A stretch of 36,796 nucleotides of DNA from a virus, in the IMG/VR virus record IMGVR_UViG_3300006921_000053, positions 1 to 36,796 of that record; one strand, written 5' to 3'. The position numbers and the translations under genes were made by a program. Positions 7,889 to 17,072 of the stretch are shown here, in pieces (the stretch's first letter is position 1; each line of letters opens with the position of its first letter). The notes beneath the pieces were generated by a model. The model worked only from the letters and a program-made list of their open reading frames with translations. It was not told the DNA's origin and did not search any database.

Positions 7889-10800
7889 ATGCCTGAATCT
7901 ACAAATCTAAACGTAGCACCGTATTACGATGATTTCGATTCAACTGAGAATCATGTAAAGACATTATTTCGTCCTGGTTTTGCTATTCAAGCAAGAGAGT
8001 TAACAGGACTTCAGTCTACACTGCAAAATCAAATCGAAAAGGGATTCAGTCATGTCTTTAAAGATGGAACTGTAATAATCCCTGGTGCAACAACTTATTT
8101 AGGTGGTGCTGAGGCCCCAAGGTATATCAAAGTTCAAGGTAACTTTGGTGGCGAAACTGTTAATGTCTCGCAGTATGTAAATGAGGACAATCCCGTTACA
8201 CTGACTGGAGCCACGTCTGGTGTTACGTTTAGAGTGATTGCTGCAACTGAGGCAACGGAAACAGACCCGGCAACATTTTTTGGTGTTTATACTTCCAGCA
8301 ATCTTTCTGGGAGCAGAACTTTCACTGAAGATGTCACTACTATTTCTCGTAGCGCATTAGATGCTGCTGGTTTTGACTCATTCACTATTGGTGAAAACTT
8401 AAGTGCAGATGTAGCGGTGCAGCATGGTAGCACATCATATCAAGCAAATGTTCCTTCACTAATAACAGAGGCATCTGAAGTTCTAAGAACAACTAAATCT
8501 GCAAACACTGCTTCAACCACACCTGTAACTGGTAAATCTGTCATTGTAAAACAATCGGCTGGTGTATTTTTTGTTAGAGGTTATTTTGTTGATGTTGAAG
8601 ACCAAACACTTGTTGTAGAAAAGTATAACAACAATGCAAATGCAAGAGTTGGTTTTCAAGTTGTAGAAACGATTGTTACACCAGAATCAGACACGAGTTT
8701 GTCTGACAACGCGACTGGCACATCGAACATAAATGCGAAAGGTGCACATAGATTAGCTTTTACGCTCACTTTAACATCTAAAGAATTAAACTCTAAAGAT
8801 GATAAAGATTTTATTGAAATTCTCAGAGTAGAAGATGGTGTTCTTCAACATTTTAATCGTGACACTGAATATTCCATTCTTGAACAGACATTGGCACGTA
8901 GAACGTTTGATGAATCTGGTGATTATACTGTAAGACCTTTTACTTTTGAGATGAAAGAGTCAGTCAATGTTAGTGTTGGCGAAACCGATTTTACTGGTGT
9001 CTATACTTCTGGTGATACCACAAGAGATGGTAATAAAGCCTCAGATGATTTTATGGCATTGCAAGTATCGCCAGGTAAAGCATATATCAGAGGATATGAG
9101 ATAGAAAAAATTGCACCTACTCTTGTTGATGTTAAGAAAGGTAGAGATTTTAATACTATAAATGCGGGTGCGTCTCCTGCTGATTTGGGGAACTATCTCC
9201 AAGTTACAAATGTTTATGGCACACCGGATGTAACAGAGATTAGCGGTGAAACAGTTGGTTACAATGAATTGCAACTGTATGATACCAACATCTCAACGAG
9301 AGGTTCAGCAACAGGTATACAAATAGGTGTGGCTCGTGTAAGAACATATCAGTATGATTCTGGCACCGCTGGTGAAAACGATGCGACCTATCGACTGTAT
9401 CTGTTTGATATCAATGCTATCACGTCACTTGTTATGAGTGCTGATGTCAGTCCAACCATTTTATCTTCAAACTCTGGTGGCGGTCAACTAGTAACAGGTG
9501 TTACAAGTGGTGCCACTGGTTTGGTTATGGATTCAGGTCGTTCTGGTAACAATGTTGTTAACTTAGTTAATGTTGTTGGCACTTTTAGTTCGGGAGAAAA
9601 AGTAACAATAACAGATTCTTCTGAGTCTGATCAGATTATAGAGAGTTCAGGTAATGCTGACCTTACTATTAGTGACGTTATAATCCCTGACTTGAAAAAT
9701 GTTCGTTCAGTCTATATGCAAGACAATGGTGGCGATAGTGGTCAAGACTTTACTGCTGATGTTCAAACAACATTTGAAAGTGGAGGTTCGTCTCTCTTTG
9801 GTAGTCCAGAAGTTGGAACAACTCATAAAGAAGATGACCGTTATCAGTTGGAAGATGGTGGGACACTGGCTTTAGAAACTTTCACGGGCGGTGGTTCTCG
9901 TTCTTTTGCACCAGTTGCTAAACTTGTTGAGCCAGAGAAGAATATTAATCTCTTTAATCTAACTAAAACTCCTGTCAAGACGTTGTTAACAGAAACGAAT
10001 AGTGGTGTCTCTGATACACAATATACTTTCCGTCAGCAGTTCATTGCAACCGCAAGTTCAGCTGGTGCAATCACTTTATCTGCTGGTGGCGGCAACGAAA
10101 CATTCCTGGCACACAGTGAATCAGATTACACAATCTCTATTTTAACAGGCGGTGATGGTTCTGCCAAACAGGGTGATATTGTTAGCGCATCAACTGGATT
10201 TGCTGGTGGTAGCACATCACAGTTGACTATCACTAATCTTGGTGCGTTTGGTTCAGGTGGTGCAAAAGTTAAAGTTATGGCAACCTTGTTGAAGACTGCC
10301 GTAAGTCCAAAGACCAAGACAACGAGATTGATGAAACAACTCAAAGTGGACACCGGAACAACAGATGCATATGGCACTCGCCCAGGTGATAGAGAAATAT
10401 CTTTGGGTCGTGCTGATGCGTTTGCCTTGGTTGCTGTGTATGAGGCGACTGCCGCTTCTACTGATGCTGTTGCTCCTACGATTAGTTTTACAACACAAAC
10501 TGGCACATTCACAAGAGGTGAAAAAATCACTGGTAGTGTTAGTGGTTCAACTGCAAGAATTATCAATACAACAAGTCCAATGAGTGTTGTAATGACTGGC
10601 GCTGCCGGGTCTGCATTCTCAACTTCTGATATTATCACTGGTGCATCCTCTGGTGCAACTGCAACACTAACTGCTGTCACTCTTGGTGATAAGGTTATTA
10701 CAAGTGACTTTGCTTTTGATAACGGTCAAAGAGATAACTTTTACGATATCTCTAGAATCGTAAGACGTAGAGGTGCCGCGGCTCCTACAAACAGACTACT

Positions 10801-13800
10801 TGTAATCTATGATTATCTTGAACACGGCACTGGCGATGTGTTCACCGTGGATTCATATACTGATGAAGCAGATAGAATGGATTATGTTGATATTCCAAAA
10901 TATAAAGATACCAGACTACAAAATACTTTTGACTTCAGACCAACAGTGGCGAATGTCACTGGTGCAGGAACAGATCATACGGCTGTTGATGAGATTACCG
11001 GATTTTCATTTGGTATTATGAGTCGTTCTTTTACTGGCGCGGGTTCTTCTGCTAGTAAGTGTCCAAAACCAACTTCTTTGGTGCAAGCAGACTTTGAATA
11101 TTACTTACCTAAGAATGCAATTGTTGAAATGGCGTCTGATGGTAAGATTAGAGTTGTTGAAAGTGCATCTGATGAACAACCCAGATTCCCATCACAATCT
11201 GAAAATTCAATGAAGTTGGCCAGTATGCGTATTCCTGCTTATACATTTTCGGTTGACAATATTGTAATTACCAGAGAGAAACATCAACGGTTTACCATGA
11301 AAGATATTGGTAATCTTCAAACCCGTATTGGTAACCTTGAGTATTATACACACCTTTCTCTTTTGGAACGCCAAGCAGAGAGTTTTGAAATCACTGATGC
11401 GAACGGACTGAACAGATTTAAATCTGGTTTTGTTGTTGATGCTTTTCAGGGTCATCGTCTTGGTGATGTTGAACACAAAGACTATAAATGTTCTATTGAT
11501 ATGGAGAGAAATGAACTTCGGGCTCAAGGAACATATAAAAATGTTAGTTTCGTAGAGTTAAACGCGACTGATGCAGCCAGAGCCAATAATAATTATCAAG
11601 GAACAGGAGATGTATTTACCCTACCTTACACAGAGGTTGTTGCTATTGAACAACCGTATGCAACGCGAACTGAAAGAGTTACGCCTGTCCTTCTTTCAAA
11701 TTGGACTGGTCAAATAGCGTTGTCGCCCTCTGGTGACGACTGGTTTGAAACTGAAGTTGCACCGGCTCTGATTGTCAATGAAGAAGGAAACTTCAATTCT
11801 ATAGCCGCATCCGCTAATATAGGTACTGTTTGGAATGCCTGGGAAACACAGTGGAGCGGTTCTCAATCTTTCCTTCACGAAAATGCGCAGGTGAGTTTTC
11901 AAGATTCAATCGATGCTGGTTCACGAACAACTGGTCCAGTTAGAACTGGTGTCAGAACAGAAGTTGTTGAAAAAGTTGATCTAGAATCTAGAGGAACGAA
12001 AGTAATCTCAACCGCATTAATTCCATTTGTAAGAGCAAAAGATATTACTTTTGATGGATTTGATTTTCTACCAAATACACAGGTGTATCCTTTCTTTGAT
12101 GCACAGGCTGTAACCTCTTTCACCAGACCTTCGGCCGGGTTCTCAACAAATGACGCAAGCCTGGTTAATGGTGATGCGATTATAACAAGTCCCAGTGGTA
12201 GAGTCAAAGGAACCTTCTCTATACCTGATCCTAAAATTAGTGGTAATCCTCAGTTTAGAACAGGTCAAGTTTCCTTTAGATTAACTTCAAGCCCTACAAA
12301 CATAGTTTCTACTGACCCTGTTACTGCTGGTGAAACAAACTATAGTGCCGTTGGTCTACAACAAACTTTGCAAGAGACTGTTATTGCAACAAGAAATGCT
12401 GAGGTAAGGCGAACATCAGTTTCACAAGCTACTGAAATTACAGCTGAAACCGTCAACGACGGCGATTCACAAGCTGCCGACGACCCTCTTGCTCAAACTT
12501 TCTTGGTTGATGTGGACGGTGGTATGTTTGTCACGAGTGTGGATCTTTTCTTTGAAGCAAAGGATGATAATCTTCCTGTTACAGTAGAAGTTAGGGAAGT
12601 GCAGAATGGTTTTCCTGGCCCGAGAGTTATACCTTTTGGAAGAGTGGTTAAAGATTCTGATGATGTTGTTATTGATTCTTCTGCTCAGACAGCAACTAAC
12701 TTCAAATTTGAATCGCCAGTATATTTACAGTTTGGGTTGGAATACTGTGTTGCTGTTATTGCTAATGTTCCAACATACAAAGTTTGGATTGCACGAATGG
12801 GTGAGACAGAGGTTCAATCTACATTGGCACAGGCTCAAGTTGGTGGAACCGCTGATGCTGCACAAAATGTTTTGTTCTCAGACAGAACTGTTTCGGAACA
12901 ACCAGAGTTTGGTGTTCTATTCAAAGGTCATAACAACAGAACTTGGGCACCATCTTTGACTGAAGATTTGAAGATGAACATTTATCGGGCAGAATTCAGT
13001 TCATTGACTGGTACAGTTCCTCTGGTTAATGATAGCAATCCGGTTAAGACTCTTGAAAAGAATCCGTTGGAATTCTTGGATGGTAGTGCGGTAATCAAAG
13101 TGTTCCATCCAGATCATGGTATGTATTCTACTTCAAATAATGTGACTATCGCTAATGTGAAGTCTGAAATAACTACAACATTGTCTGCGGCGATAACTAC
13201 ATCTTCTACTACTATTGAACTGACTTCTGGTACAAACTTTGACGACACTAGCGGTGTCTATTCTAGAGATGCATCTAATGTGTACTTTATCAAAATTGAT
13301 GATGAGATTATTTCTTATACCTCAATCAGTACAAACACGATTAGTAGTGCAACCAGAGCCGTAGACTCAACGACTGCTGCTTCTCACGCAGAGGGCGCAA
13401 CAGTTGAGTTGTATATGTTGCATAAGATTCCGTTTACACAAATCAATAAGACACATACTGCGGTTGCAAACGTTGAGATTGACAGTTATACTGTTTCTTC
13501 AACTGCGACAGCTGTCATTGATGGTACATCAAGCACAAGGTCTAGAAATGGTGGTACGAATGCAACTGCCACGGAAAACATTTTGTATGATGTTGCCAAG
13601 TATCAAGTTGGTTTACTTGAACTTCCTGGCACAAGTGTGACAGCACAGAAACGGCCGTCAACAGCAACAAGTCCAAGTGGTTCGGAAACTTCTTTTACAA
13701 AGACCTCTGTTACTGATGCAATCAATGTTCCATTAAATGAGAATATATATTATAATGTTCCATATCTTGTGGCATCTGATATTAACCAAGACAATGAGAT

Positions 13801-14368
13801 GTCTTCTGTGAAATCTTTGTCGTTAGACCTTACCTTGAGGACAGTTTCAAATAACTTGTCTCCAGTTATTGATCTTCAAAGATTGTCTATGATTGCGATT
13901 GCAAATAGAATCAACAACATTGATTCTTCTTCAGATGTTTATCCAACATCTGAATATTTTGCTTCAACAGAACCAGACGGTGATAATAACGCTGCAATTT
14001 ATTGTACAAAACAGATAGAACTTGAACAGAAAGCAACTGCATTGAAAGTGCTTCATTCTGCAAACAGAGGCTCTGATGCAGAAATAAAAGTTATGTATAA
14101 GATTTTCAGAGAGGATGACGAGACAGACTTTAACGAAACAGGTTGGAGATTCTTTAATGATAATGGGTCACCAGATGTTTCTGTTGGTGCTTCTACTGGT
14201 ATAAATGATTTTCGTGAGTATGTTTATACTGCCGGTGTTACTGATGACGGTATTGGTACTGAACTGGATCCGTTTGTGTCATTTGCAATCAAGATTGTAA
14301 TGCAAGCAACTAATTCAACATCAGCACCTAGAATCAAAGACTTCAGAGCAATCGCATTGGCGACATGA
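7889..14368 (+). CDS. Very large virion structural protein with DUF4815-type N-terminus
   Basis: The protein has 2159 residues. Its N-terminus (NLNVAPYYDDFDSTENHVK, then LFRPGFAIQARELTGLQS, then LQNQIEKGFSHVFKDGTVI) is the hallmark of the DUF4815 family of large structural proteins in marine T4-like phages. Later parts hold SGATA microrepeats (GEKITGSVSGSTARI near residue 875, IITGASSGATATL near 915) and a central region with NLQTRIGNLEYYTHLSLLER resembling a helical connector. It directly follows gp8, where T4 has the baseplate and short-fibre genes 9-12. A baseplate-attached fibre or peripheral wedge role is therefore inferred. The start is fixed by abutting the gp8 stop, with GTGGAG about ten bases upstream. 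Confidence 0.8.
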   Translation: MPESTNLNVAPYYDDFDSTENHVKTLFRPGFAIQARELTGLQSTLQNQIEKGFSHVFKDGTVIIPGATTYLGGAEAPRYIKVQGNFGGETVNVSQYVNEDNPVTLTGATSGVTFRVIAATEATETDPATFFGVYTSSNLSGSRTFTEDVTTISRSALDAAGFDSFTIGENLSADVAVQHGSTSYQANVPSLITEASEVLRTTKSANTASTTPVTGKSVIVKQSAGVFFVRGYFVDVEDQTLVVEKYNNNANARVGFQVVETIVTPESDTSLSDNATGTSNINAKGAHRLAFTLTLTSKELNSKDDKDFIEILRVEDGVLQHFNRDTEYSILEQTLARRTFDESGDYTVRPFTFEMKESVNVSVGETDFTGVYTSGDTTRDGNKASDDFMALQVSPGKAYIRGYEIEKIAPTLVDVKKGRDFNTINAGASPADLGNYLQVTNVYGTPDVTEISGETVGYNELQLYDTNISTRGSATGIQIGVARVRTYQYDSGTAGENDATYRLYLFDINAITSLVMSADVSPTILSSNSGGGQLVTGVTSGATGLVMDSGRSGNNVVNLVNVVGTFSSGEKVTITDSSESDQIIESSGNADLTISDVIIPDLKNVRSVYMQDNGGDSGQDFTADVQTTFESGGSSLFGSPEVGTTHKEDDRYQLEDGGTLALETFTGGGSRSFAPVAKLVEPEKNINLFNLTKTPVKTLLTETNSGVSDTQYTFRQQFIATASSAGAITLSAGGGNETFLAHSESDYTISILTGGDGSAKQGDIVSASTGFAGGSTSQLTITNLGAFGSGGAKVKVMATLLKTAVSPKTKTTRLMKQLKVDTGTTDAYGTRPGDREISLGRADAFALVAVYEATAASTDAVAPTISFTTQTGTFTRGEKITGSVSGSTARIINTTSPMSVVMTGAAGSAFSTSDIITGASSGATATLTAVTLGDKVITSDFAFDNGQRDNFYDISRIVRRRGAAAPTNRLLVIYDYLEHGTGDVFTVDSYTDEADRMDYVDIPKYKDTRLQNTFDFRPTVANVTGAGTDHTAVDEITGFSFGIMSRSFTGAGSSASKCPKPTSLVQADFEYYLPKNAIVEMASDGKIRVVESASDEQPRFPSQSENSMKLASMRIPAYTFSVDNIVITREKHQRFTMKDIGNLQTRIGNLEYYTHLSLLERQAESFEITDANGLNRFKSGFVVDAFQGHRLGDVEHKDYKCSIDMERNELRAQGTYKNVSFVELNATDAARANNNYQGTGDVFTLPYTEVVAIEQPYATRTERVTPVLLSNWTGQIALSPSGDDWFETEVAPALIVNEEGNFNSIAASANIGTVWNAWETQWSGSQSFLHENAQVSFQDSIDAGSRTTGPVRTGVRTEVVEKVDLESRGTKVISTALIPFVRAKDITFDGFDFLPNTQVYPFFDAQAVTSFTRPSAGFSTNDASLVNGDAIITSPSGRVKGTFSIPDPKISGNPQFRTGQVSFRLTSSPTNIVSTDPVTAGETNYSAVGLQQTLQETVIATRNAEVRRTSVSQATEITAETVNDGDSQAADDPLAQTFLVDVDGGMFVTSVDLFFEAKDDNLPVTVEVREVQNGFPGPRVIPFGRVVKDSDDVVIDSSAQTATNFKFESPVYLQFGLEYCVAVIANVPTYKVWIARMGETEVQSTLAQAQVGGTADAAQNVLFSDRTVSEQPEFGVLFKGHNNRTWAPSLTEDLKMNIYRAEFSSLTGTVPLVNDSNPVKTLEKNPLEFLDGSAVIKVFHPDHGMYSTSNNVTIANVKSEITTTLSAAITTSSTTIELTSGTNFDDTSGVYSRDASNVYFIKIDDEIISYTSISTNTISSATRAVDSTTAASHAEGATVELYMLHKIPFTQINKTHTAVANVEIDSYTVSSTATAVIDGTSSTRSRNGGTNATATENILYDVAKYQVGLLELPGTSVTAQKRPSTATSPSGSETSFTKTSVTDAINVPLNENIYYNVPYLVASDINQDNEMSSVKSLSLDLTLRTVSNNLSPVIDLQRLSMIAIANRINNIDSSSDVYPTSEYFASTEPDGDNNAAIYCTKQIELEQKATALKVLHSANRGSDAEIKVMYKIFREDDETDFNETGWRFFNDNGSPDVSVGASTGINDFREYVYTAGVTDDGIGTELDPFVSFAIKIVMQATNSTSAPRIKDFRAIALAT

Positions 14369-14369
14369 T

Positions 14370-14600
14370 ATGAGTGAAAAAGAATACAGAAAAGTTGAGG
14401 GAAAAACAGACCTTTCAAGAGATATGAGTTCTGGTGTTATTGTAAATACAAATAGAAGTGCTTATGAACGAGCAGTTGCTCGTTCCAAAGCTGCTCAACG
14501 GCAAAGAGATGAATTAAGAAGTGTTACAAGAGAAATAAATAATATCAAATGCGAAATGCATGAGATAAAATTTCTATTACAACAATTGGTAGGTAAATAA
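14370..14600 (+). CDS. Small coiled-coil virion-associated protein, unknown function
   Basis: The 76-residue protein starts one base after the preceding stop. The N-terminal half is polar (GKTDLSRDMSSGVIVNTNRS). The C-terminal half is highly charged and helical (RSKAAQRQRDELRSVTREIN, then heptad-like hydrophobic positions to LLQQLVGK), which suggests a short coiled coil. Tight coupling to the DUF4815 gene and the fibre-like gene downstream points to an assembly or joining role in the same appendage, but no function is recognised. Confidence 0.65.
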   Translation: MSEKEYRKVEGKTDLSRDMSSGVIVNTNRSAYERAVARSKAAQRQRDELRSVTREINNIKCEMHEIKFLLQQLVGK

Positions 14601-14604
14601 AACG

Positions 14605-15516
14605 ATGGCTACAGTAACAGCAGCATCAATCTCAGTATCTGATAGTTTAGAAAGATTCAGACAAGAGTTTAATACTTTACGTTCAGACGTTAGCAATATT
14701 ACGTCTAGTGATATAACTATTAACAATGAATCAAACAACCGTATTCTTACTTCTGTGAGTACAAATACTTTTAACGCAGAAGCAGGTTTGACCTATGATG
14801 GTTCAACTTTTGCTGTTAGTGGAGCAATGACCGTAAGTGGTCTTACAACTCTTAGTGGTAACCTTGTTATACCTAATGCCGGTAACATTGGTTCTGCTGG
14901 TGATACAGATGCTATTGCAATTGCCTCTGATGGTGTCGTTACCATGAATCAAATACCAGTTTTCAGTGCCGGTATTAACGTTTCTGGTGGTAGTATCGCG
15001 GGAACACTTTCTACGGCCGCACAAGGTAACATAACTTCACTTGGTACATTGACAACACTGACTGTTGATAATATTGTTATCAATGGGACAAATATCGGAC
15101 ATACTTCAGATACAGATGCTATCGCTATTGGTTCAGATGGTGACGTTACTCTAACACAAGACCTAGAACTCCAACATGATGGTGCTATACTTTCCTTTGG
15201 TGCAAATGATGAGATATCACTGACTCATAACCATAATGTTGGATTGAAGATGACTTCAACAGCATATGCTCCTTTTGCTCGTAGAGGTGAGGATGTGTTC
15301 ATTGTTCTAGATGGTACAGATGCTTCTAGTTCAGATGCTGGTGATAATGTAATCATGAACGCAAGTGATGGTAGTAGCACTGATGATGGAGATGATATTA
15401 TTGGAGAGGATGAGGTGTTTCTACATAGTGGTATGCAAAGAAACGTTATAGAAATTCGTGATTCTGGTGGTGGTTTGCTTAACTCTGTTGCAGGATTTGC
15501 GCCGGGAGCTATATAA
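14605..15516 (+). CDS. Fibre-like structural protein with LDGTD repeats
   Basis: The 303-residue protein begins with a short helical segment (SVSDSLERFRQEFNTLRSDV). It continues with beta repeats typical of phage fibres, including TLSTAAQGNITSLGTLTTLT and two related units, GSAGDTDAIAIASDGVVTMN and GHTSDTDAIAIGSDGDVTLT. Near residue 235 it switches to VLDGTDASSSDAGDNVIMN and DGSSTDDGDDII, the repeat also found in gp7 and gp18. The C-terminus is Gly-rich and hydrophobic (GGGLLNSVAGFAPGAI). A baseplate or tail appendage role is inferred from composition and position. An AGG about ten bases upstream is only a weak ribosome binding site. Confidence 0.7.
   Translation: MATVTAASISVSDSLERFRQEFNTLRSDVSNITSSDITINNESNNRILTSVSTNTFNAEAGLTYDGSTFAVSGAMTVSGLTTLSGNLVIPNAGNIGSAGDTDAIAIASDGVVTMNQIPVFSAGINVSGGSIAGTLSTAAQGNITSLGTLTTLTVDNIVINGTNIGHTSDTDAIAIGSDGDVTLTQDLELQHDGAILSFGANDEISLTHNHNVGLKMTSTAYAPFARRGEDVFIVLDGTDASSSDAGDNVIMNASDGSSTDDGDDIIGEDEVFLHSGMQRNVIEIRDSGGGLLNSVAGFAPGAI
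15301..15411 (+). repeat. LDGTD/DAGD repeat in the fibre-like protein
   Basis: Two adjacent units read LDGTDASSSDAGDNVIMN and SDGSSTDDGDDIIGED. The bases gatggtacagatgc and gatgctggtgataat recur almost unchanged in the gp7 repeats around 5120-5160. Confidence 0.8.
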
Positions 15517-16475
15517 TGGCAGTTAGGTCACCTTTATATTTTAGTGGGGGAAACTTAATTGAATTGTCTTCGGGCGAAATCAACGAGTGGACACAGAAAG
15601 CTATTTACCAATATAGTTTAAATCCTACTGCTGTTCTTACTGTTGTTTCCAGTAGTGGAGCGAATATTGATGCTATCAGTGACACCAGATTGGAAGCAGG
15701 CGCAACTTCACAAAGTTCAACTGCTTTTGTTGCAGAGGCTAGCACTGCTGAACCAGGCACTGTGACAGTCTCCTATGACAAAATCAATCTTGCCTATACT
15801 TCAACTGGTGACATCTCTAATACTTCTGATGCGGGGACAACCTTTCCTGTATATTATGATACCAGTGCCGGTGCTATACGAGCTATGAATTTGACAGATT
15901 TTTTGGACACTTTTATATATCCGGCAGTTGACCTTTTGATTGTTGCTTCTGAATCCTCTGATACTGCTGGAACATATACAATAACTTCATCAGCGTCTGC
16001 GGCAGGTAACTACACTAAAGTCTCTGCTTCTGATGTTGCTGTTTTTACAGACACAAGAGCAGACACATCGGCGTACTCGGCCGCAGGTATTCCTGAAACC
16101 CTTGATCAACCAACTACGGTTACTAACTACTATCTTCACCGTAGAAATGGTTCTGATCTGACTCCAACGAGAACACCAGTTTCTATTGATGGTTCTAATA
16201 ATATTCAAGTATTTTCCACGAGCACTCTTGCTGACCTACTAGGTGATTGGTTGAGATACACTGCGGCTCATGATACTAATGGTAACAAGATTACATATTC
16301 CGTTGGAACAAGCGGTAGTGGTAATGCAAGAGGAACTAACATGCTTGATACAAAACTTAATGGTTCTGGTAATTATCAAACATTGCAATCTGGTGATGAC
16401 TATCGTTCACAAGAATTTCCAAATGGTTCTCCGGCCACAATCAGCACCTACAAACTTTTTATAAATAAGACATAG
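15516..16475 (+). CDS. Virion structural protein, marine T4-like type, function unknown
   Basis: The protein has 319 residues and starts MAVRSPLYFSGGNLIELSSG. A segment reading QKAIYQYSLNPTAVLTVV follows. This kind of opening recurs in structural proteins of marine T4-like phages. A central part contains FPVYYDTSAGAIRAMNLTDF and a VTNYYLHRRNGSDLTP stretch. There is no signal peptide or membrane segment. Its start codon overlaps the preceding stop by one base (taATG) behind a GGGAG site, so it is translationally coupled to the fibre-like gene. It is probably a component of the same tail appendage. No enzymatic motif is visible. Confidence 0.65.
   Translation: MAVRSPLYFSGGNLIELSSGEINEWTQKAIYQYSLNPTAVLTVVSSSGANIDAISDTRLEAGATSQSSTAFVAEASTAEPGTVTVSYDKINLAYTSTGDISNTSDAGTTFPVYYDTSAGAIRAMNLTDFLDTFIYPAVDLLIVASESSDTAGTYTITSSASAAGNYTKVSASDVAVFTDTRADTSAYSAAGIPETLDQPTTVTNYYLHRRNGSDLTPTRTPVSIDGSNNIQVFSTSTLADLLGDWLRYTAAHDTNGNKITYSVGTSGSGNARGTNMLDTKLNGSGNYQTLQSGDDYRSQEFPNGSPATISTYKLFINKT
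16460..16467 (+). promoter_or_regulatory. T4-type late promoter before the accessory block
   Basis: An exact TATAAATA lies inside the 3' end of the preceding gene and ends 19 bases before the ATG at 16486. A start about 6 bases downstream would put AGGAG (16474-16478) at the very beginning of the transcript. It is the only clear late promoter seen before the cassette that ends at 24340, so it may drive the whole group. Confidence 0.75.
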
Positions 16476-16485
16476 GAGATAAACT

Positions 16486-17055
16486 ATGGCTAAAGAAACT
16501 GCTGCATATACTGCGAATGGTGAACCAAAATATCCTTTTGTTGGAAAGATAGTTGAGGCTTATTATACAAATGCGGATTTGACTGAGATTGACATCATTC
16601 ATAATTATGATGTTCCTGATGATAGTGCACATAAAAATGGTGGTAAAGAAGGCACGACAGTATTCTCGGTTTCAGTTGATGAAACGGATGAACGTTTTCT
16701 AGCACTGCTTCAAGAATTTTCTTATGAGTCACTTGATGAATGCACAAGAAATAGAAACGAAGCATTTCGTGAGCAATTCAGACAAGCATTCCAAGATTAT
16801 GCACAAAGAAATCAAGTGGAAATTTTTGAGGAAGTTATTGTCAAAAAAGAAGTTGAAATCGAAGATGGGCCTTTGGATCTCATATTTGATTATGATTCTG
16901 AAAATGAAGTGCATAAAGATATTCTCTTTAGACTAAAACTAAAAATGTTTGAACAGAAAGTCGTTCAAACAAGTAAAAAGAAAAAGGCAAAAACTGATAT
17001 TCGTAAAGCAGAAACATTAGGAGATGCGCTTAAAGCATATTGCGAATTTCTTTAA
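16486..17055 (+). CDS. Conserved-looking acidic protein of unknown function
   Basis: The 189-residue protein has a beta-rich beginning (PFVGKIVEAYYTNADLTEID). A helical middle follows, with an ECTRNRNEAFREQFRQAF segment, then alternating acidic and basic runs (EEVIVKKEVEIEDGPLDLIF) and a Lys-rich segment KKKKAK near residue 165. No catalytic motif is recognised. An AGGAG ribosome binding site and the TATAAATA just upstream make it a late gene. It lies between the appendage genes and the enzyme cassette. It could be a tail assembly or chaperone-like factor, but nothing in the sequence proves this. Confidence 0.55.
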   Translation: MAKETAAYTANGEPKYPFVGKIVEAYYTNADLTEIDIIHNYDVPDDSAHKNGGKEGTTVFSVSVDETDERFLALLQEFSYESLDECTRNRNEAFREQFRQAFQDYAQRNQVEIFEEVIVKKEVEIEDGPLDLIFDYDSENEVHKDILFRLKLKMFEQKVVQTSKKKKAKTDIRKAETLGDALKAYCEFL

Positions 17056-17072
17056 TCTAAAAAAAATATATT

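Noticed and set aside
10126-10680. A 184-residue minus-strand open frame with hydrophobic stretches that could pass for a membrane protein.
   Set aside because: It is the shadow of the Thr/Ser/Gly-rich part of the DUF4815 gene, with no start signal of its own.
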